DNA from: CADEDH01 sp041394285
GTDB taxonomy: Bacteria; Actinomycetota; Acidimicrobiia; Acidimicrobiales; SZUA-35
DNA length: 64,000 bases
Assembly: GCA_041394285.1 (NCBI GenBank)
Contig: JAWKIL010000011.1
Coordinates: forward strand, 124,001-188,000
Direction of reading: 5' to 3'
Each line of letters starts with the position of its first letter. Position 1 is the first letter of the stretch. This document shows positions 61,858 through 64,000 of the stretch, piece by piece. The notes under the pieces were generated by a model that did not search any database, was not told where the DNA came from, and was given only the letters and a program-made list of their open reading frames with translations. A program made the position numbers and the translations under genes.

Positions 61858-63216
61858 TCAATCGCGTCCATCGACCGGGATGTCATAGAGGTCGGCCCAG
61901 CGTCCAACATCGCCGCGATACGTATGGTTAATGAAGCGCCACTTCAGGTGGCCCTCGATGTCGAGTTGTAGCGTCTCAGGGAGCCCGAAGCCTGCGGTGA
62001 GGTCAGAGGCCACCAGGTACCCGGCCGCGACGAGCCCCGGACCCGGATACGCGAGATCGTTCACTGCGAGCGTGTGCGTCAGTCGTTCGAATTCAGCCAG
62101 TGAGCGGTTGCCGAGGCGGTCATCGATTCCGTACTGCCGTGTGTGACCCAGCCCGACCGGGTGCACGCTGAAGAACGACGCAGCAACTTCGATCTGTCCT
62201 CCGGCATGCGTCCGTTGAGCTTGTGCGCCTACAAGCCCAAGGGCCGTGAGCACGGCGAAAGACAGCCCCTCGTCACCAATGGTCAGGAGCGCGGGGTCGG
62301 AATCGTCTGCGTCTCCCGAGGATCGGAACCGCCGCTGTTCGTTCCAGTCGTGCCCGACTGCGAACGCGATCCCAGCTGCGCCGTCGTGGTGGAGCTCGAC
62401 TGCAACTTGCTCGGCTGCGCCGCGCTGGTCGAGAGCCCAGTCACCGACGACGTAACGCCGGAATCCGGTGGTGAAGTTGGTGGCGCCCTGCAAGAAGTAG
62501 GGCATGGGCGAGTGGGCTACGACAGAGGGCATCCAGCTGCGAAGCTCGTCGAGCCCGGCGCGGGAGCTTCGATCGCGACCCGGGATCTCCGGGAGCCCGC
62601 TGACAAGCAACCAGGCTCGATTCGTATCAGGACTGATTAGATCCCGCAGGTTGTCGTGTACAGCCATGAGCCGCTCAACGCGACTGGCCGCCGCCGTGAA
62701 GCGCCCTCTGTAGTGGTCGGCGACCTCAGACTCGCTCATGGGCCGCTTGCGCGGTCCGTCACGTTTGAAGAATCGGAGGTCGGCGTTCTTGAGCACAGCG
62801 TGGGGACCGCTTGGGCTCTGCCCGACCACGATGGCTAGGTAGCCCTTGCCCACCTCATGCTTCGATGGCACGACGATGGTCTCGACATCGAGTGCCGGAG
62901 CTACGAGGTTGGCGAGGATCTGACGAATCCGCAGTTCCTCACCTGCCAACCTCAGCGGCACGAGCTCGTCAACAACATCATCCGTCTCAGTTGCGCCGAT
63001 GAGCAACAGCCCGCCGGTCGCGTTCGCCAGCGCGGCAGCATCAGTCGCGAGTTCACGCCGATCTGACTCGCTGTTCCCGTAGGCCGCGGACTTGACCTCA
63101 AGGTCGTCTGACTCCCGCAGACCCACCAACGCGGCAAGAGCTTGCTCCGTCAGGTCCCCAACGAGCGACACTCCCAATGCCTCACTCAGACGTCGTGGCA
63201 GCGGAATCGCGGGCAT
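61858..63216 (-). CDS. AlbA_2 (Schlafen-like) domain protein
   Basis: A 452-residue protein with an N-terminal AlbA_2 domain: DDLEVKSAAYGNSESDRREL (about 36-55) followed by AALANATGGLLLIGATET and later VGKGYLAIVVG and RFFKRDGPRKRPMSESEV, which is the typical domain ending. This family is seen in nucleic-acid-binding, Schlafen-related and many phage-defence genes. Residues about 190-452 are unassigned. GC and codon use differ from the left part of the window. Ends tail to tail with the relaxase gene. A defence role is possible but unproven. Confidence 0.75.
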   Translation of the reverse strand: MPAIPLPRRLSEALGVSLVGDLTEQALAALVGLRESDDLEVKSAAYGNSESDRRELATDAAALANATGGLLLIGATETDDVVDELVPLRLAGEELRIRQILANLVAPALDVETIVVPSKHEVGKGYLAIVVGQSPSGPHAVLKNADLRFFKRDGPRKRPMSESEVADHYRGRFTAAASRVERLMAVHDNLRDLISPDTNRAWLLVSGLPEIPGRDRSSRAGLDELRSWMPSVVAHSPMPYFLQGATNFTTGFRRYVVGDWALDQRGAAEQVAVELHHDGAAGIAFAVGHDWNEQRRFRSSGDADDSDPALLTIGDEGLSFAVLTALGLVGAQAQRTHAGGQIEVAASFFSVHPVGLGHTRQYGIDDRLGNRSLAEFERLTHTLAVNDLAYPGPGLVAAGYLVASDLTAGFGLPETLQLDIEGHLKWRFINHTYRGDVGRWADLYDIPVDGRD

Positions 63217-63409
63217 GCTCGCAGGCTATCTGCGCCGGCGATCGCGGGCCCTGCTCCGAGCACCGAACACAGAAGAGGCCAGAGGCTCCACCACCCCGGG
63301 GCGGTTCCCGTCACCCCACATCCTCGAGCAGCCAGCGGAGCGCAGACGTGCCGATACGGCGGCACGTCGCTGCGACTGGCGCCGCTCGATGTTCTGAGCG
63401 GCCTGGTGC

Positions 63410-63736
63410 TTGCTGAGCGGCACGTGCTCGGCCAGGATTCGGAGGTGGCCGACCAAGCCGTGCTTGCGACTCACGTCGCTCCGAGACGATGACACTGGCC
63501 TCGATGAGATCGAGGACCCGCTGATCGAGGCAATCCAGGCTGCCGGTGTCGGAGAGTTCGACGGAATCGACATCGGCGCAGATGGTGCCGTGCTCTACAT
63601 GTACGGCCCCGACGCCGATCGGCTTTGGGACGCTGTCGAGACGACCGTCCTCGCCGTTGGGTTAGGTTCGGGCAGCTACGCCGTTAAGCGATATGGCGAA
63701 CCTGGTGCGACGGAGGTCCGCATCGATCTGTCGTAG
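63410..63736 (+). CDS. Small conserved protein (possible 5' damage)
   Basis: From about residue 25 the protein reads DDTGLDEIEDPLIEAIQAAG, VGEFDGIDIGADGAVLYMYG, PDADRLWDAVETTVLAVGLG, SGSYAVKRYGEPG, a pattern of a small conserved actinobacterial protein (possibly immunity-like). The first 25 codons look unrelated and the only starts are TTG codons, so the true start is unclear and the 5' end may be decayed. The gap 63217-63409 before it holds nothing recognisable, nor does 63737-64000 after it. Confidence 0.5.
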   Translation: MLSGTCSARIRRWPTKPCLRLTSLRDDDTGLDEIEDPLIEAIQAAGVGEFDGIDIGADGAVLYMYGPDADRLWDAVETTVLAVGLGSGSYAVKRYGEPGATEVRIDLS

Positions 63737-64000
63737 GTGAGAGTTCTGCGCCCCCGGCTCTGCTCCACAGAGGTCGCCACCCTCCGATCGTCGCGCGTCG
63801 CCGTCCGGTATCCAGCAGTTTCGAGCGCTCTGCTCCTCCCGCCACACGACATAGGTTGCCTCTGTAGGTACCCCGCATCCGCTATCGGTCGATTCCGTGG
63901 TCGGGCCGAGTCGCCCTGTGGCGGCGAAGGAGCTCGAGCATGTGGGCGACATCGAGATCCTGCTCAACCTCCGCCCCTGCTGATCCGTCGGCAGTCACCG

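Larger units (their letters stand above)
48852..64000. mobile_element. Putative integrated mobile or accessory island (right end outside window)
   Basis: From just after the cyclase gene the sequence has lower GC by eye, a different codon style, decayed genes, several frameshifts, many short enzymes and a full MobF relaxase-helicase. No integrase, tRNA, attachment site or conjugation channel gene is visible in the window, so the element type (integrated plasmid, mobilisable element) cannot be fixed. The left border at about 48850 is inferred from the change in character. Confidence 0.5.

Noticed and set aside
61620..61910. Open frame of 96 codons on the minus strand
   Set aside because: Overlaps the AlbA_2 stop region and has no recognisable pattern or ribosome site.
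62060..62100. GTTCGAATTC resembling a tRNA T-loop, possible attachment site
   Set aside because: Lies inside the AlbA_2 coding region with no cloverleaf around it.
63662..63967. Open frame of 101 codons on the minus strand near the right end
   Set aside because: Overlaps the better-supported plus-strand gene and has no conserved pattern.

Overview
The window is high-GC actinobacterial chromosome, most likely from an Acidimicrobiia-type Actinomycetota. This rests on GTG starts and ATGA/GTGA overlaps, a QcrA/QcrB plus aa3 oxidase set, an F420-type LLM oxidoreductase, an SCO6745-family protein, DUF2254/DUF2231/DUF3891/DUF4386 membrane and cytosolic families, and GT9 sugar transferases without any LPS genes. 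The taxon is an inference; there is no rRNA or tRNA gene here to anchor it.

1-15.6 kb, energy and membrane: the 5' part of a formate dehydrogenase alpha subunit, a DUF2254 membrane protein, an acetate-transporter-family protein, and a pyruvate oxidase-like ThDP enzyme. A respiratory block follows: qcrA-qcrB, a dihaem qcrC on the opposite strand overlapping the end of qcrB, ctaC (with cytochrome c tail), ctaD, ctaE, a CDF metal transporter, a CPA-type antiporter, a small membrane protein and a CtaG-cytochrome c fusion. 15.7-22 kb: a minus-strand glycan cluster (two GT9, one GT1-like transferase, one small ORF), a methyltransferase and fumC. 22-28 kb: aromatic or cyclic-acid catabolism, with two amidohydrolase-2 proteins, an SRPBCC protein, ring-hydroxylating oxygenase beta and alpha subunits and a 3Fe-4S ferredoxin. 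28-42 kb: MarR/ClC pair, TerB-like/COQ4-like fusion, a DUF3891-PNPOx-family A DNA polymerase operon, a MalT-like LuxR regulator with a DUF4386 protein, a MarR regulator beside three palindromes, and an AlkZ-like winged-helix protein downstream of a transporter remnant. 42-48.9 kb: two TetR regulators with visible operators, DUF1059, ferredoxin, MFS pump, SCO6745, LLM oxidoreductase and a small class III cyclase.

From about 48.85 kb to the right end the character changes: lower GC by eye, a different codon style, gene remnants and frameshifts, many small-molecule modification enzymes, a complete MobF relaxase-helicase and an AlbA_2 protein. I read this as an integrated mobile or accessory island whose right edge lies outside the window. 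Its centre is a tightly overlapping plus-strand operon (methyltransferase, GNAT, HIT, NUDIX, methyltransferase; 54358-57356), flanked on the left by another methyltransferase, a frameshifted methyltransferase, a GNAT and a frameshifted kinase-NUDIX fusion, and on the right by two hairpins and the relaxase. This modification operon and the family A polymerase operon are the best candidates for an undescribed system. Four different short tandem repeats sit directly after stop codons in the chromosomal part, a genome habit worth noting.
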